Shown: piece by piece, positions 11,890 to 23,447 of the stretch | Layout: each line of letters begins with the position of its first letter | Numbering within the stretch: the first letter of the stretch is position 1 | From: Haliclona indistincta | Lineage: Eukaryota > Porifera > Demospongiae > Haplosclerida > Chalinidae | NCBI GenBank assembly: GCA_964017065.1 | Contig: OZ024789.1 | Coordinates: forward strand, 12,037,669-12,101,668 | Length of the DNA: 64,000 bases | Direction of reading: 5' to 3' | Program-made: the position numbers and the translations under genes | Notes under the pieces: generated by a model | What the model was told of the DNA's origin: nothing | The model's database searches: none | Seen by the model: only the letters and a program-made list of their open reading frames with translations

Positions 11890-12801
11890 GGCCGTCACTA
11901 TTCGCTGGACTGGACTACTGGACTGGAATACTGGACTGGACTACTGGACTCCAATTTTTGTATCTAGAATTCAATTTTTACGGGTCCTCGTTTAATGAAT
12001 ATTAATGAGCAAACTTATTTTGTCACACAGAAAGTACCAGACAGCACAGAACTTGCTTCATAGCATGTGACGGTCTCTATACATGCATAGTCAGGCCTGA
12101 GGGACTCTATCTGCAATGGACGAAGTGCGTGCATCATGTAGCAGCTCAATCATAGCTCACACATCACGATGCGTAACGATCTTGTGCTCGCGATTTCTCG
12201 AAGTGCAGTGCTAGGAAGTGTAAAAAGTCACGCTTGAATCAAGGTATAGTAAGGACATTTTTGAAGGCACAAGCACAGCACAAGAGACCGATCCGAGTTT
12301 TATTTAGTTGGGTGTGGCCGTCCGCGCCTCTATCTTAGGATGAGACAGAGCGATCCCTCGTCGAACGAACAGTACAGTCTACTGAGTCTAGACAGCACGG
12401 TATGCCGCATGGAATATGAGCACGTAGTGTGTTAACCATAGCTATGCAGCTGTGCACGCAGGGCCCATGGCAGCCGCGCTTCTTTCTGCACGTGCAAGTT
12501 TGATCTGCACGTGCGAGGACTTGTGACTCATTGTGTCTAGATCTTTCTAAAGCACTGCAGCTGCTAAGTCAGAGTCCCAGATAGAGTCCCTCAGGCCTGA
12601 CTATGCATGTATAGAGACCGTCACATGCTATGAAGCAAGTTCTGTGCTGTCTGGTACTTTCTGTGTGACAAAATAAGTTTGCTCATTAATATTCATTAAA
12701 CGAGGACCCGTAAAAATTGAATTCTAGATACAAAAATTGGAGTCCAGTAGTCCAGTCCAGTATTCCAGTCCAGTAGTCCAGTCCAGCGAATAGTGACGGC
12801 C
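11890..12801. mobile_element. 912-bp MULE-like non-autonomous element with 224-bp inverted arms
   Basis: The arms are 11890-12113 and 12578-12801. They start GGCCGTCACTATTCGCTGGA and are nearly perfect inverted repeats, each opening with a CTGGACTGGACTA-type minirepeat. The 10-bp sequence TTCATTTTCC directly flanks both ends (11880-11889 and 12802-12811), a clear target-site duplication. Long arms with a 9-10-bp duplication are typical of Mutator-like elements. The 464-bp centre has no ORF. Confidence 0.88.
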
Positions 12802-12924
12802 TTCATTTTCCCCCACATGTATGTACAGCTAAAATTTTATCGTGAATGATGGAAACATTCTGACATTGCATTTTTATTACATGTTTCTTGGTAAGATTTC
12901 AGTTATTGCTATGAAAGTCCAGCA

Positions 12925-13135
12925 AGCAGCTACTAGTGAACAGGGTTTGGAGGACTAGAGTGAGCTGTATGCACAGAATTCACAAAACTGGTGCTATATA
13001 GCAATGGTTCTAGTAACAAGAGGCAGTGGAACGTGTACTAGTGAACGGGTTTGGAGGACTAGAGTGAGCTGTATGCACAGAATTCACAAAACTGGTGCTA
13101 TATAGCAATGGTTCTAGTAACAAGAGGCCTACCTA
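12925..13135 (+). repeat. Two diverged copies of the 101-bp satellite unit
   Basis: 'gggtttggaggactagagtgagctgtatgcacagaattcacaaaactggtgct' occurs twice about 104 bp apart. It matches the main array's 'ggtttggaccactagagtcagttgaatgctccgaattcacaaaactggtgct' block. Confidence 0.85.
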
Positions 13136-13449
13136 CAACTCAAAGATGAGTATCACCTGAACAGACTAACTTTAACTGAGAAGAACTCCACACAACAATA
13201 GTTCCCTCAGGGAAAAATGAATTGACAATAATAGTTGCTTTGTCAAATATTTAAATTTTTTCTTACTGTCTAATACCAGTACGGACTGGCAGTGGGTGGG
13301 TGAGTGAGAAGAATGGAGGGAGAGAGAAAGAAAGAGATGGAGGAAGTTTGTTCTATCACAGTCTTCCTCACACAATAGACCTACTGAAGTACTAAACAAC
13401 TTCTGTATAGTTATTAAGTTTACTGTTTCGCGACTATGCCACGACGTAC

Positions 13450-15735
13450 ATCAAAACTACATGAGAAGGTTTGCACTACTAGAGTCAGTTGAATGCTCCG
13501 AATTCACAAAACTGGTGCTGACAAGTATTATAGTAACAAGATCCAGTCAAATGCTTACTACATGAGAAGGTTTGCACTACTAGAGTCAGTTGAATGCTCC
13601 GAATTCACAAAACTGGTGCTGACAAGTATTATAGTAACAAGATCCAGTCAAATGCTTACTACATGAGAAGGTTTGGACCACTAGAGTCAGTTGAATGCTC
13701 CAAATTCACAAAATTGGTGCTGAAAAGTATTGTAGTAACAAGATCCAGTCAAATGCATACTACATGAGAAAGTTTGGACCACTAGAGTCAGTTGAATGCT
13801 CCGAATTCACAAAACTGGTGCTGACAAGTATTATAGTAATAAGATCCAGTCAAATGCTTACTACATGAGAAGGTTTGGACCACTAGAGTCAGTTGAATGC
13901 TCCAAATTCACAAAATTGGTGCTGAAAAGTATTGTAGTAACAAGATCCAGTCAAATGCTTACTACATGAGAAGGTTTGCACTACTAGAGTCAGTTGAATG
14001 CTCCGAATTCACAAAACTGGTGCTGACAAGTATTATAGTAACAAGATCCAGTCAAATGCTTACTACATGAGAAGGTTTGGACCACTAGAGTCAGTTGAAT
14101 GCTCCAAATTCACAAAACTGGTGCTGAAAAGTATTGTAGTAACAAGATCCAGTCAAATGCATACTACATGAGAAAGTTTGGACCACTAGAGTCAGTTGAA
14201 TGCTCCGAATTCACAAAACTGGTGCTGACAAGTATTATAGTAACAAGATCCAGTCAAATGCTTACTACATGAGAAGGTTTGGACCACTAGAGTCAGTTGA
14301 ATGCTCCAAATTCACAAAACTGGTGCTGAAAAGTATTGTAGTAACAAGATCCAGTCAAATGCTTACTACATGAGAAGGTTTGCACTACTGGAGTCAGTTG
14401 AATGCACCAAATTCATAAAACTGGTGCTGAAAAGTATTGTAGTAACAAGATCCAGTCAAATGCATACTACATGAGAAAGTTTGGACCACTAGAGTCAGTT
14501 GAATGCTCCGAATTCACAAAACTGGTGCTGACAAGTATTATAGTAACAAGATCCAGTCAAATGCTTACTACATGAGAAGGTTTGCACTACTAGAGTCAGT
14601 TGAATGCTCCGAATTCACAAAACTGGTGCTGACAAGTATTATAGTAACAAGATCCAGTCAAATGCTTACTACATGAGAAGGTTTGCACTACTAGAGTCAG
14701 TTGAATGCACCAAATTCACAAAACTGGTGCTGACAAGTATTGTAGTAACAAGATCCAGTCAAATGCTTACTGCTTACTACATGAGAAGGTTTGCACTACT
14801 AGAGTCAGTTGAATGCTCCAAATTCACAAAACTGGTGCTGAAAAGTATTGTTGTAACAAGATCCAGTCAAATGCTTACTACATGAGAAGGTTTGCACTAC
14901 TAGAGTCAGTTGAATGCTCCAAATTCACAAAACTGGTGCTGAAAAGTATTGTAGTAACAAGATCCAGTCAAATGCTTACTACGCGAGAAGGTTTGGACCA
15001 CTAGAGTCAGTTGAATGCTCCAAATTCACAAAACTGGTGCTGAAAAGTATTGTAGTAACAAGATCCAGTCAAATGCTTACTACGCGAGAAGGTTTGGACC
15101 ACTAGAGTCAGTTGAATGCTCCAAATTCACAAAACTGGTGCTGAAAAGTATTGTAGTAACAAGATCCAGTCAAATGCTTACTACGCGAGAAGGTTTGGAC
15201 CACTAGAGTCAGTTGAATGCTCCAAATTCACAAAACTGGTGCTGAAAAGTATTGTAGTAACAAGATCCAGTCAAATGCTTACTACGCGAGAAGGTTTGGA
15301 CCACTAGAGTCAGTTGAATGCTCCAAATTCACAAAACTGGTGCTGAAAAGTATTGTAGTAACAAGATCCAGTCAAATGCTTACTACGCGAGAAGGTTTGG
15401 ACCACTAGAGTCAGTTGAATGCTCCAAATTCACAAAACTGGTGCTGAAAAGTATTCTAGTAACAAGATCCAGTCAAATGCATACTACATGAGAGGATTTG
15501 GATTACTGGAGTCAGTTGAATGCTCCAAATTTACCAAACTGGTGCTGAAAAGTATTCTAGTAACAAGATCCAGTCAAATGCACACTACATGAGAGGGTTT
15601 TGTGCTACTAGAGTCAGCTGAATGCTCCAAATTCACAAAACTGTTGCTGACAAAATTATAGTAACAAGATCTAGTCAAATGCATACTACATGAGAGGATT
15701 TGGATTACTAGAGTTAGCAGAATCATAGATCGCTT
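13450..15735 (+). repeat. 101-bp satellite, about 22 tandem copies
   Basis: The unit contains CTCCGAATTCACAAAACTGG and TAGTAACAAGATCCAGTCAA. Copies from about 14.9 to 15.4 kb carry a shared TACTACGCGAG variant and are almost identical, so this is the most recently homogenised part. Earlier copies alternate two variant types (gacaagtattatag versus gaaaagtattgtag), suggesting a two-unit period. Because 101 is not a multiple of 3, the repeated 63-codon frames are artefacts. The last copies, after 15.5 kb, decay. Confidence 0.95.
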
Positions 15736-16370
15736 CAATATCCTCTTTGATTGCATCCTGAGGAATCTGGCTAGTCTTATAATTCAGTCATCCGCCTCAT
15801 TAGGTGCTTTCTGAGGGTAGGGTTAGTAACTAATTTAAATTTATTTCACCTTCACCTAAATCAAATATTTTTAAAGTCTTAATTACCATGAAGCGTAGGC
15901 ACCTTCTCTCCAAAAGTTTTGTGCTATTAGAATTACAAAATGTAGCAGAATGCTAGACATGAAAATGATAACAAGTTGCATGCAGAAAGATTTGATAGTA
16001 TGCAAGCTGGATGAAACCAAAATGCCTATTACTGAGGAAGGTTTGAACGACTGGAGTTAGCTGTATGGACAAAGTCAACAAAACTAATGCTAGAAAATGA
16101 TTCTTCTTCTAGTTCAACCTCTGTCATTCGTCTGGTCCAGCGAGTTAGTATTTCAGTTACTGGATTTGTAGGCTATAAGCTCACTATAGATTCAACACAA
16201 AAGTGTATGGATAATGCTTGGGAACAAGACTTGAAAAAGGAAAGGAACAACAAGAAATGATGCTTTTAAAGGAACAAAAGGGTAACACTTGCAGAAGTAT
16301 CATTAGCCAAACTAGTATCCCTACATTAGCAGCATTGAAATAAAATTAATTACAACCTTTAACTGAGACC
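15736..16370. other. Intergenic sequence with one decayed 101-bp unit
   Basis: Near 16035-16110, 'gaaggtttgaacgactggagttagctgtatggac' is a decayed 101-bp unit. 'gcttttaaaggaacaaaag...tatccctacattagcagc' at 16262-16335 resembles the arm of the 31.7-kb fold-back element. Nothing coding is seen. Confidence 0.5.
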
Positions 16371-16387
16371 AGGCTGCATCACTTGTT

Positions 16388-16830
16388 TAGGATCACAAGT
16401 GATGTTAGCACCAGTTTGAAGATTTTGAATAAGTGGAGCAGTTTCACAGCACAGAGTGTACTGCTAGATAATATACAATTCAGTGCTCTTGTGTAGTTTT
16501 ATGATCACAATTGATGTTAGCACCAGTTTGAAGATTTTGAATGAGTGGAGCAGTTTCACAGCACAAAGTGTACTGCCAGCTAAATAATACAATTGCAATG
16601 TGTAATTTTACGATCACAATTGATGTTAGCACCAGTTTGAAGATTTTGAATGAGTAGAGCAGTTTCACAGCACAGAGTGTACTGCTAGATAATACATTTC
16701 GGTGCTCTAGCTTGTGTAGCTGGTTACGATAATTATCACAATTGATGTTAGTACCAGTTTGAAGATTTTGAATGAGTGGAGCAGTTTCACAGCACAGAGT
16801 GTACTGTCAGATAATACAGCTTTTTCACAG
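16388..16830. repeat. Four tandem copies of a 109-124-bp repeat
   Basis: Starts at about 16391, 16503, 16612 and 16736, each with GTTAGCACCAGTTTGAAGAT (last copy GTTAGTACC) and 'gagcagtttcacagcacagagtgtactg'. Read on the minus strand it contains 'gctccactcattcaaaatcttcaaactggtgctaaca'. This resembles the 101-bp unit's 'gctccgaattcacaaaactggtgctgaca', so it may be an inverted, diverged relative. Confidence 0.85.
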
Positions 16831-16919
16831 CACCAAAACGTTGTCGCTAAAGTCACAAAATGCATTGACCTGTGTCCCCATCTCTGCCACATGTGATAGC
16901 GCGTGCGGTTGTCAAGGAG

Positions 16920-17045
16920 TCTTGTTATGGGTACAGATACACATTATTCTTAACCCGCTTGAAAGGGTTAAATCGTTCGACGTGGCGCGCGAGTCCAGCA
17001 ATGGCAGTACTAGTGCAGGTCAGTTGTGTGATTGTACTGGCTGTA
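16920..17045 (+). repeat. Left copy of an inverted flank sequence (pairs with 30896-31021)
   Basis: Begins TCTTGTTATGGGTACAGATA, contains the small palindrome TTAACCCGCTTGAAAGGGTT (+AA), then 'cgttcgacgtggcgcgcgagtccagcaatggcagtactagtgcagg', and runs into the 17-bp minisatellite. The reverse complement of 30896-31021 matches apart from a few substitutions and a 9-bp indel. Confidence 0.93.
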
Positions 17046-18175
17046 TACTGGTTGTGTGGTTGTATACTGGTTGTGTGGTTGTACTGGTTGTGTGGTTGTA
17101 CTGGTTGTGTGGTTGTACTGGTTGTGTGGTTGTACTGCATGGTTGTACTGGTTGTGTGGTTGTACTGGTTGTGTGGTTGTACTGCATGGTTGTACTGGTT
17201 GTGTGGTTGTACTGGTTGTGTGTTTGTACTGGTTGTGTGGTTGTTTGGTTGTACAGGTTGAGAGGTTGTACTGGTGTACTGGTTGCATGGTTGTACAGGT
17301 TGTGTGGTTGTGTGGTTGCACTGGTTGTGTTGTTGTACTGGTTGTGTGGTTGTACTGGTTGCATGGTTGTACTGGTTGTGTGGTTGTACTGGTTGTGTGG
17401 TTGTACTGGTTGTACTGGTTGTGTGGTTGTACTGGTTGTGTGGTTGTGCTGGTTGTGTGGTTGTGCTGGTTGTGTGGTTGTACTGGTTGTGTGGTTGTGC
17501 TGGTTGTGTGGTTGTACTGGTTGTGTGGTTGTACTGGTTGTGAGGTTGTACTGGTTGAGAGGTTGTACTGGTTGTGTGGTTGTGTGGTTGTACTGGTTGT
17601 ACTGGTTGTGTGGTTGTACTGGTTGTGAGGTTGTACTGGTTGTACAGGTTGTGAGGTTGTACTGGTTGTACTGGTTGTGAGGTTGTACTGGTTGTGTGGT
17701 TGTACTGGTTGTACTGGTTGTGTGGTTGTGCTGGTTGTGTGGTTGTACTGGTTGTGTGGTTGTACTGGTTGTGAGGTTGTACTGGTTGAGAGGTTGTACT
17801 GGTTGTGTGGTTGTGTGGTTGTACTGGTTGTGTGGTTGTGCTGGTTGTGTGGTTGTACTGGTTGTGTGGTTGTACTGGTTGTACTGGTTGTGCGGTTGTA
17901 CTGGTTGTGAGGTTGTACTGGTTGTGAGGTTGTACTGGTTGAGAGGTTGTACTGGTTGTGTGGTTGTGAGGTTGTACTGGTTGTGGGGTTGTACTGGTTG
18001 TGGGGTTGTACTGGTTGTGTGGTTGTGTGGTTGTACTGGTTGTACTGGTTGTGTGGTTGTACTGGTTGTGTGGTTGTACTGGTTGTGTGGTTGTACTGGT
18101 TGAGAGGTTGTACTGGTTGCATGGTTGTACAGGTTGTGTGGTTGTCCTGGTTGTACTGCCAGGGTTGTGTGGTTG
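17030..18175 (+). repeat. 17-bp GT-rich minisatellite, left array
   Basis: The unit TACTGGTTGTGTGGTTG is itself a 9-mer (TACTGGTTG) plus an 8-mer (TGTGGTTG), and many units are rearrangements of these. All long frames on both strands (for example VVWLYWLCGCTGC or TTSTTTQPVQPHNQYN) are translations of the repeat and are not taken as genes. The array is the inverted counterpart of 29090-30910. Confidence 0.95.
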
Positions 18176-18179
18176 TAAA

Positions 18180-20440
18180 AATCATCGATTGATTACATTG
18201 ACAAAATCAAGTGCTTGTTTAGAGTGCTTGAAGCACTCTTGTTCATGTGCTTGGCTTAGTGCTTAAGCGAATTTTTGCAAGCAGTCGATAGGCAAGCGAC
18301 GGTATACGGAGAATAATTTTAAAAGTGGAAAGTCCTTACATTGTACGTGAGCACATTCCATTGGATAAAAACTAACCACAACTGTAACCTACTTTCCAAA
18401 GGCTTTTGTCGGAAGCTCTGGGGCTAAATGTGCTTGCAATTTAGTGTATATCATAGCTCTACCTGTCTATTAACTGTCACTAATCATTTCATCTGTGGTC
18501 TTCTGCACGATGCTCACAAAGCTAGCACTGAAGAAAGGTAGTTTTCATATGGGTACAGTCTTTCCTGGGGAACTTTTGTGTGACAACATTGGTATTATTC
18601 TATGCTAAAACTGTTTTGGTACTGCAAACGATTTCCGAGATATGTAAGCTAAAGTATGCAGTATAAAAAGTTTTCTGAATTAATGCAATTATTGTAAATT
18701 TGCACAAGAAATGCACATGTTGATACTGACAGCTATACTACAGTGTATCTTTTGTATCTTGCTGTTCGCATCATTCATCTTGAAAAGTGGGCAGGCTGGC
18801 GAGCTACATAAACAACATGATTCAATGTGAAACTCAGTAATATATTTACTTTTAAACTCATTACCAAAACATTTTGGGAGGAAATTTGTGGCACCATCCA
18901 AGAGCTACAGACTGGTGGTGAGGATTTTGCAAATGGGGCAAACAAATTTGCCCCAAGCTAGACTGTACTGACTCGAGACAGTCATGTTTCAATAGGGTGT
19001 ACTGATTGGCTTCTCCCGCCTGAATTATGAGTGATCAAAATGCAATATTTGTTGCAGCTGATAGTATGGTCTTTGGGCTATGCAGTCGATACACTGATAC
19101 ACGTGAACATTAACCGAGTCTTTTGTACCAAGCACGTGTAAACTGGGACAAAGAAGCGGCAGTTAATGAGCTGAGCACTCGAGTACATGTATACAGTTTC
19201 GTTTTTCAATTATTTTCCGTATTCTGTCCACTTGCCTAACGACTGCAAATATGTCAAAATACTGTTATCTGTAATAACAGGAGCGCTCCTGTCAGGAAGG
19301 TAGACTTTTGTAATCATAAACTTGGGTTTTTCCCAGATGATTTTTTTCTCGTGAAGGGATATTCTTGGCTGGGCCATTATGATAATTATCTCAATTCTAG
19401 CCTGAAATTGTTGATAGTGTTTAATTTTTCAGCCACATACTGTGACCTAACTGACCTTCATCAGAAAAATGCAGCGGATAAACAACACAATACAAGAAAA
19501 CACATAATGAGTTGATAACTTTACTAGGTGGAGCATCATAACGTTAATGGGTGGAGTGTCTCTGGGTGGAGCTCTGTTTCAGTAGTGTCAGTTAGCAACG
19601 ACATGTTGCAATGACAATGACATGTTGTGGATAACCATTGATGTGTAGAACTGTCTATATAGGTGTCTTTCTTCTTTTCTAATGTTCTCTCCCATTGCCA
19701 CTTTCTTAGAGCTCTGTGGAATAGACGAGAACCCTCACCTTTCTTGTGTTGGGTGGTGTACATGTAAGTGAAACGTAAGTATCGATCGTGATTATATAAT
19801 GCTTATTTCCAACTTTTCTCCTTCATTTTTCATAGGCAGGGTGTCAAGGAAAGGAAAATGTTATGTATGCAGTCATTACATACTCTGTACGCCCTAGCCC
19901 TTGATATCACCATTAGATATGTTTTATAACAAACATAATTATAGGGCCACTTTGGAAGATAATATTCGACCAACCATAAAGTATTCTTGGCAATACAGTG
20001 CAGTCAGCAGTCAGCATTAATGTTTGTCACCAACTTTCGTTCAACAGTGTAGCAAAGAACATCAACCACTTGGCAGTAGGGAACATGGATTTTTTAACAT
20101 TGATTATTTTTTGGATTATTATTGTACAAAAACAGTTGAACATTGTACTTTTTTATGAAAGATAACATTGTGCAGACGCACAAAACATTGATGCTGTCAT
20201 GAAGAATCTGCAGTATGTAATTAAAGCCCTGCTCTTCAATTTAAATTGATCATGACTGCTCAATTGCAACATTGCATGTGATCATAACGCATAGCTAAAC
20301 CATGTGCCTGTTTACTATCATTAGCGTCTAGACCTGCACCAATCCATACTCATCACATAATGGTAGGATACGTGATCAGTGTCTAGACCGGCTGCAATCC
20401 ATACTCATCATCTGGCTAGTTTAACACATTTTATTGATAG
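18180..20440. other. No recognisable gene between the left minisatellite and the NTPase gene
   Basis: About 2.2 kb without supported ORFs. A direct duplication ('gtctagacc..gc..caatccatactcatca', about 62 bp apart) lies at 20325-20412, just before the promoter region of the NTPase gene. Confidence 0.45.
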
Positions 20441-20446
20441 CACTCC

Positions 20447-20454
20447 TATAAAAA
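20447..20454 (+). promoter_or_regulatory. TATA-like box upstream of the NTPase gene
   Basis: TATAAAAA lies 111 bp before the ATG at 20565, a reasonable distance for a short 5' UTR. Prediction only. Confidence 0.4.
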
Positions 20455-20564
20455 TCTCATCAGACTAGTGTGAGACGTCTCTCGAGCTAAGTTCCAGGCT
20501 CTGCATAGCCTCCAGCTTGTCACGGTGTGTTTAGTAATTGTATTCTGCCCGGCACGGCCGCAAT

Positions 20565-23114
20565 ATGTCTACGGTGACAGAGAAAGACGGTACTATTGGC
20601 ATCACAAAGGGCACTGGGGAGAACGAAGTGTTTCATACCAGAGGAAATTTTACTCTGACTATTGTTTCTAAAGTGGAAGGAGCCAAAGACGGTTACATTG
20701 CGCGTGTCACACGCTCCCCTGATCAAGTGTCAAGGTACTATAGAATAATACTTAAGGCTGACTTTAAATCATAGAATCTATCATGGTTAAGTTAGATAAT
20801 GTTGATTCGTTGCATGCTGTAGGGACTGTTTTTTCTATGCAAAGGATGCCATGCACAAGTCAGACTTTATACAAGCCATCAACCGCTCTTTTGGATCTGG
20901 TGGCATGTTTTGCACTCTTTCTGATAGCGATCTTGGTAATTACATCCTCAGCAAAGTAATGCAGTTCATGAGTACTTCTCAGCCAAGGATTCTTGCTGCA
21001 GTAAAGAGTGTCGGACAGCAGGACTCTGACCCACCAATGTTTCTACTATCAACAGAGGTAAGATATCTAATGCTACTTATACTACCACATCATCAGTACA
21101 ACTATAGTATGCGGCTATAGCGCACTGAGTACAGTGTGTATTATGTATTAATGCAACCATTATACTATTGCATTTCTATGTACACCTTGCTGCTTGTGAA
21201 TTTAGGTAATATTGCCAAGCTTTTAAAGCATAACTATGCATGCTTCGTTCTAATGTTAATGTATTTTACAGCTTCATCTGAATGAGGACGGAATAGCTAT
21301 CGATCTTGATTCCAGGCAGGCATATTTTCATATATCACAAGTCGAGCCTCGACTCCTGCCTGTTATTCCAAGTCATTACCACCAATCTCTTGATGGCCTT
21401 AGAGAGTTATGGCAAGCAGTTGAAGTTGCCACTCAGCACAATAGTCCAGCCGCTCTGTTTACATTTGGAGCTGTAGCCATGAACTCTCACTTTCAGACAC
21501 TTGTAGAGTTGAAAGGTGGAGCTCCAGTAGTTGTACTGTATGGTGAGCCAGATGTAGGAAAAACCACAGTTTCTAATGCCGCAATGAGTGTACTAGGGAT
21601 TGAAGCCTGCAGTTTTCGGGGAATGCGGAGGGAGTATTTTGTGCATCTTGCATCCCAAACATCCCTGGGCTTGCTGTACGACGACCCGAACAAGGTCAAT
21701 GAAGTCGAAAATGTCATCATTGACTTTTACAATGGGATGACGAGGGGAGGGTTCAAAAGAGGTTTAGAGACGCCACGTTGTGGATTTCTACTAGCCTGCA
21801 ACTTTACTTTAGGCACAATACAAAGGTTCATTGCATGCATGTACTGATGGATAATTTTTCATAAGTTTACCTGCTTGCAGGCTGCTATCACGAGTAGTCA
21901 TTATCCCTTTTTCCCGTCCTGGAATTCAAGCTCGGACACCAGAGCAACAAGAAGCGTTCTCATCACTAAAAACTCTCAAGACAGATGCTGTCAATAGCAT
22001 TGGCTATGTAGTAGCTCTTGGTAAAAAGTATCGTGATGGAGGTGCCTTTGAAGTTGATGAGCTTGAAAGAAATGTGGCACCTCTTCTCCCTAGCTGTGGT
22101 GGTCGTACAGTGAAAGGTTATGCCAACCTGATCTGGTTCACAGAACAGGTGTGTCAATGAGATTTCTATTTCAACTGTACTTGGTACGTTAATGCTTATA
22201 GATTGCTGAAATGGTTGGGAAAACCAAAGAGAGTGTCTGGGAAATGTTTGTGAAGTTTTCACCACATCTAGACAGTTTGCAAAAACGTTCCGAGACATGC
22301 ATGGATTCTACATCAGATCAAGCGACCATCTCTGCTAATTATTGGGAGAAAGTTGGAAGCAACCTGATACAGCTAGTCGATGCACTAGACAGTCCTGTTA
22401 AGGTACGATGAAATTATAATTATTCTTATCATCATGCATGCTTCAGGCTAGAGCTTTCTTGCAATTTGGTACTCAAAGTGGAAAAGCAAGTATGGCAGTG
22501 GCTGTAGAAGTAGCTGTTGCCTTGATGACTCAAAAAGGAATTGTTCCCAAATTCACTATTAATGAATTTAGGGACAACATCCCATCAGGTTGTGGCGTGA
22601 GAAGTCAGAGCCGAGTGTTCAATCGACTGGACGCACCAACAGGAACCACCTCCATCAAAGTTCCTGTTGTCCATGCCAGCGTATTTCCAAAGGAAATTTT
22701 TACTCATCTAGCCAAAAGTGAATAATTATACTAAGTGCACATGTATAGATGTATACCTATTGTATCTCTGTAGGTGTCAACCCACGTAATCTGCTTACTA
22801 GCAGCAGCAGCAGCACTTCTACGGAAGCAGATGAACACACCTGTGACTCGAACAACACAGAAAACCCTCCCTCTCCTGCCTCCTCTATGCTTTCTTCTCA
22901 ACCCGAAACACCCCACTCAGCCAGTTCCAGTGGTTTCATAGCTACTGAACCGCTGACACCTACAACAGAGCCTGCTTCAGCTACACCAACACCTACCACT
23001 CCACAATCACGCAGTCGCAAGAAGCGAACAGCACCAGATGATCTTATTGATCAACTACACCCAGGGCTATTACCAATTGGTTCACGAAGAAGGAAAAAGA
23101 ACTCTCATCATTAA
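20565..23114 (+). CDS. P-loop NTPase, 679 aa, 7 exons, function unknown
   Basis: Exons: 20565-20734, 20823-21057, 21272-21825, 21881-22148, 22202-22402, 22447-22717, 22774-23114. All introns are GT-AG (44-214 bp) and frame is kept throughout. Walker A is GEPDVGKTT at residues 226-234. A Walker-B-like hydrophobic run ending in DD (LGLLYDDPNK) has Asp at 272-273. A sensor-like Asn ends GFLLACN at 312. A conserved-looking SRVVIIPFSRPG follows. The C-terminal about 110 residues are Ser/Thr/Pro-rich with basic clusters (SRSRKKR, SRRRKK) that could serve nuclear import. Layout (N-terminal globular part, then a P-loop core with a DDP motif) recalls DUF927/SF3-like phage and plasmid helicases, and similar unnamed multicopy proteins in sponges and cnidarians, but I cannot confirm homology. 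It lies 333 bp upstream of the transposase gene on the same strand. A DNA-dependent ATPase role in a mobile element is inference. No frameshift or stop was found. Confidence 0.85.
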
Positions 23115-23239
23115 CTTTGATAATGGATCTCATGTGAACATACTTTCCATGCAATGATCATAATCATGTTATTTCAATAATAATAATATTATTGTCTGAC
23201 GGCAGCATACAATGTACGGCTGAGCATTTGCCAGGCTTG

Positions 23240-23245
23240 AATAAA
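23240..23245 (+). terminator. Candidate poly(A) signal of the NTPase gene
   Basis: AATAAA, 125 bp after the stop codon and about 200 bp before the next gene's ATG. Confidence 0.45.
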
Positions 23246-23447
23246 ACTAGTCCAGGAATGAAACCAACACTTGAGTAGAGATTACTAGACACATTCCTGC
23301 ATAAACAAACAACTTATTAAAAAATTTTGCTAATTACTGGGCATGGAGATCAACTGACTTGGTATGCCTTAACACATTGTGTGCATCACATGACAGTCAC
23401 AAGACTAATCCTGGAAGCAGAAGACCTAAGGCAACAAAAGGCCAAGC

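Noticed and set aside
14604..15408. Series of identical 63-codon frames 101 bp apart
   Set aside because: The repeat period is not a multiple of three, so the frames are artefacts of the satellite.
17010..18192. Long frames on both strands (up to 391 codons) rich in QPVQPHNQYN or WLYWLCGC
   Set aside because: They are translations of the 17-bp minisatellite with no unique coding sequence, and frames overlap on both strands.
21493..22298. Minus-strand frames of 75 and 110 codons
   Set aside because: Shadows of the NTPase exons on the opposite strand.
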